A stretch of 5,654 nt of DNA, taken from assembly GCA_017619905.1 (NCBI GenBank), contig JAFZRK010000089.1, positions 1 through 5,654 on the forward strand, read 5' to 3'. Below are positions 5,580-5,654 of the stretch, piece after piece. Made by a program: the position numbers and the translations under genes. The stretch is from Bacillota bacterium (lineage in GTDB: Bacteria; Bacillota; Clostridia; Peptostreptococcales; Anaerovoracaceae). The notes beneath the pieces are model-generated. The model saw only the letters and a program-made list of their open reading frames with translations. It had not been told where the DNA came from and did not search any database. The first letter of the stretch is position 1; every line of letters begins with the position of its first letter.

Positions 5580-5654
5580 GCTGGCGTGGCTCAATGGCAG
5601 AGCAGCTGATTTGTAATCAGCAGGTTGTTGGTTCGACTCCGATCGCCAGCTCCA
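5580..5654 (+). tRNA. tRNA-Thr (anticodon UGU)
   Basis: Complete 75-base cloverleaf ending at the last base of the window. The acceptor GCTGGCG (5580-5586) pairs with CGCCAGC (5644-5650); the D stem is GCTC/GAGC; the anticodon stem GCTGA/TCAGC encloses TTTGTAA (5610-5616) with TGT at 5612-5614; the T arm is GTTGG-TTCGACT-CCGAT (5627-5643). The discriminator is T5651 rather than the A of E. coli and Bacillus tRNA-Thr, and CCA is encoded (5652-5654). A U discriminator in tRNA-Thr is, to my knowledge, seen in other Firmicutes-type bacteria. The cluster may continue beyond the window. Confidence 0.96.

Overview
The window is a compact bacterial chromosomal segment with every gene on the + strand. 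It holds the 3' part of topA (DNA topoisomerase I), then an apparent operon hslV-hslU-hflX-yigZ (an ATP-dependent protease, a ribosome-associated GTPase and an IMPACT/YigZ-family protein), then a cluster of three tRNA genes (Val-UAC, Asp-GUC, Thr-UGU). The last tRNA ends exactly at the window edge. I see no mobile elements, CRISPR arrays, phage genes or long repeats, and no gene-free stretch over 300 bases.

The organism looks like an anaerobe-type Firmicute or a related Gram-positive-style lineage, but I cannot name a genus. HslV has the Bacillus-type N-terminus (F-H-A-T-T-I). The topA-to-hslVU neighbourhood echoes the Bacillus topA-trmFO-xerC-hslV-hslU-codY region, although trmFO and xerC are absent here and hflX sits where codY would be. 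A perfect CIRCE operator implies an HrcA repressor. The DNA is moderately GC-rich, yet it uses ATA for Ile and AGG/AGA for Arg often, a habit that might suit Synergistetes or some Negativicutes/Clostridia. That placement is an inference.

Region by region: bases 1-1269 are topA without its N-terminal part. Bases 1270-1420 are the main regulatory region, with a GC-rich hairpin, a sigma-A type promoter whose -35 lies inside that hairpin, and a perfect CIRCE element just downstream of the -10 box. Bases 1421-5302 are four tightly packed genes: an SD overlapping a stop codon between hslV and hslU, a one-base TAATG overlap between hslU and hflX, and a 3-base gap before yigZ. Bases 5303-5392 carry a consensus promoter (TTGACA-17-TATAAT) for the tRNA cluster at 5393-5654.

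The notable theme is control. A heat-shock operator of the type usually found at groESL and hrcA-dnaK stands in front of hslVU and, by gene packing, probably also governs hflX and yigZ. This would place a proteasome-like protease and a ribosome-rescue GTPase in one HrcA-controlled stress operon. In E. coli hslVU and hflX are both sigma-32 regulated but sit in separate operons. No wholly new system is evident; all the protein families are known.
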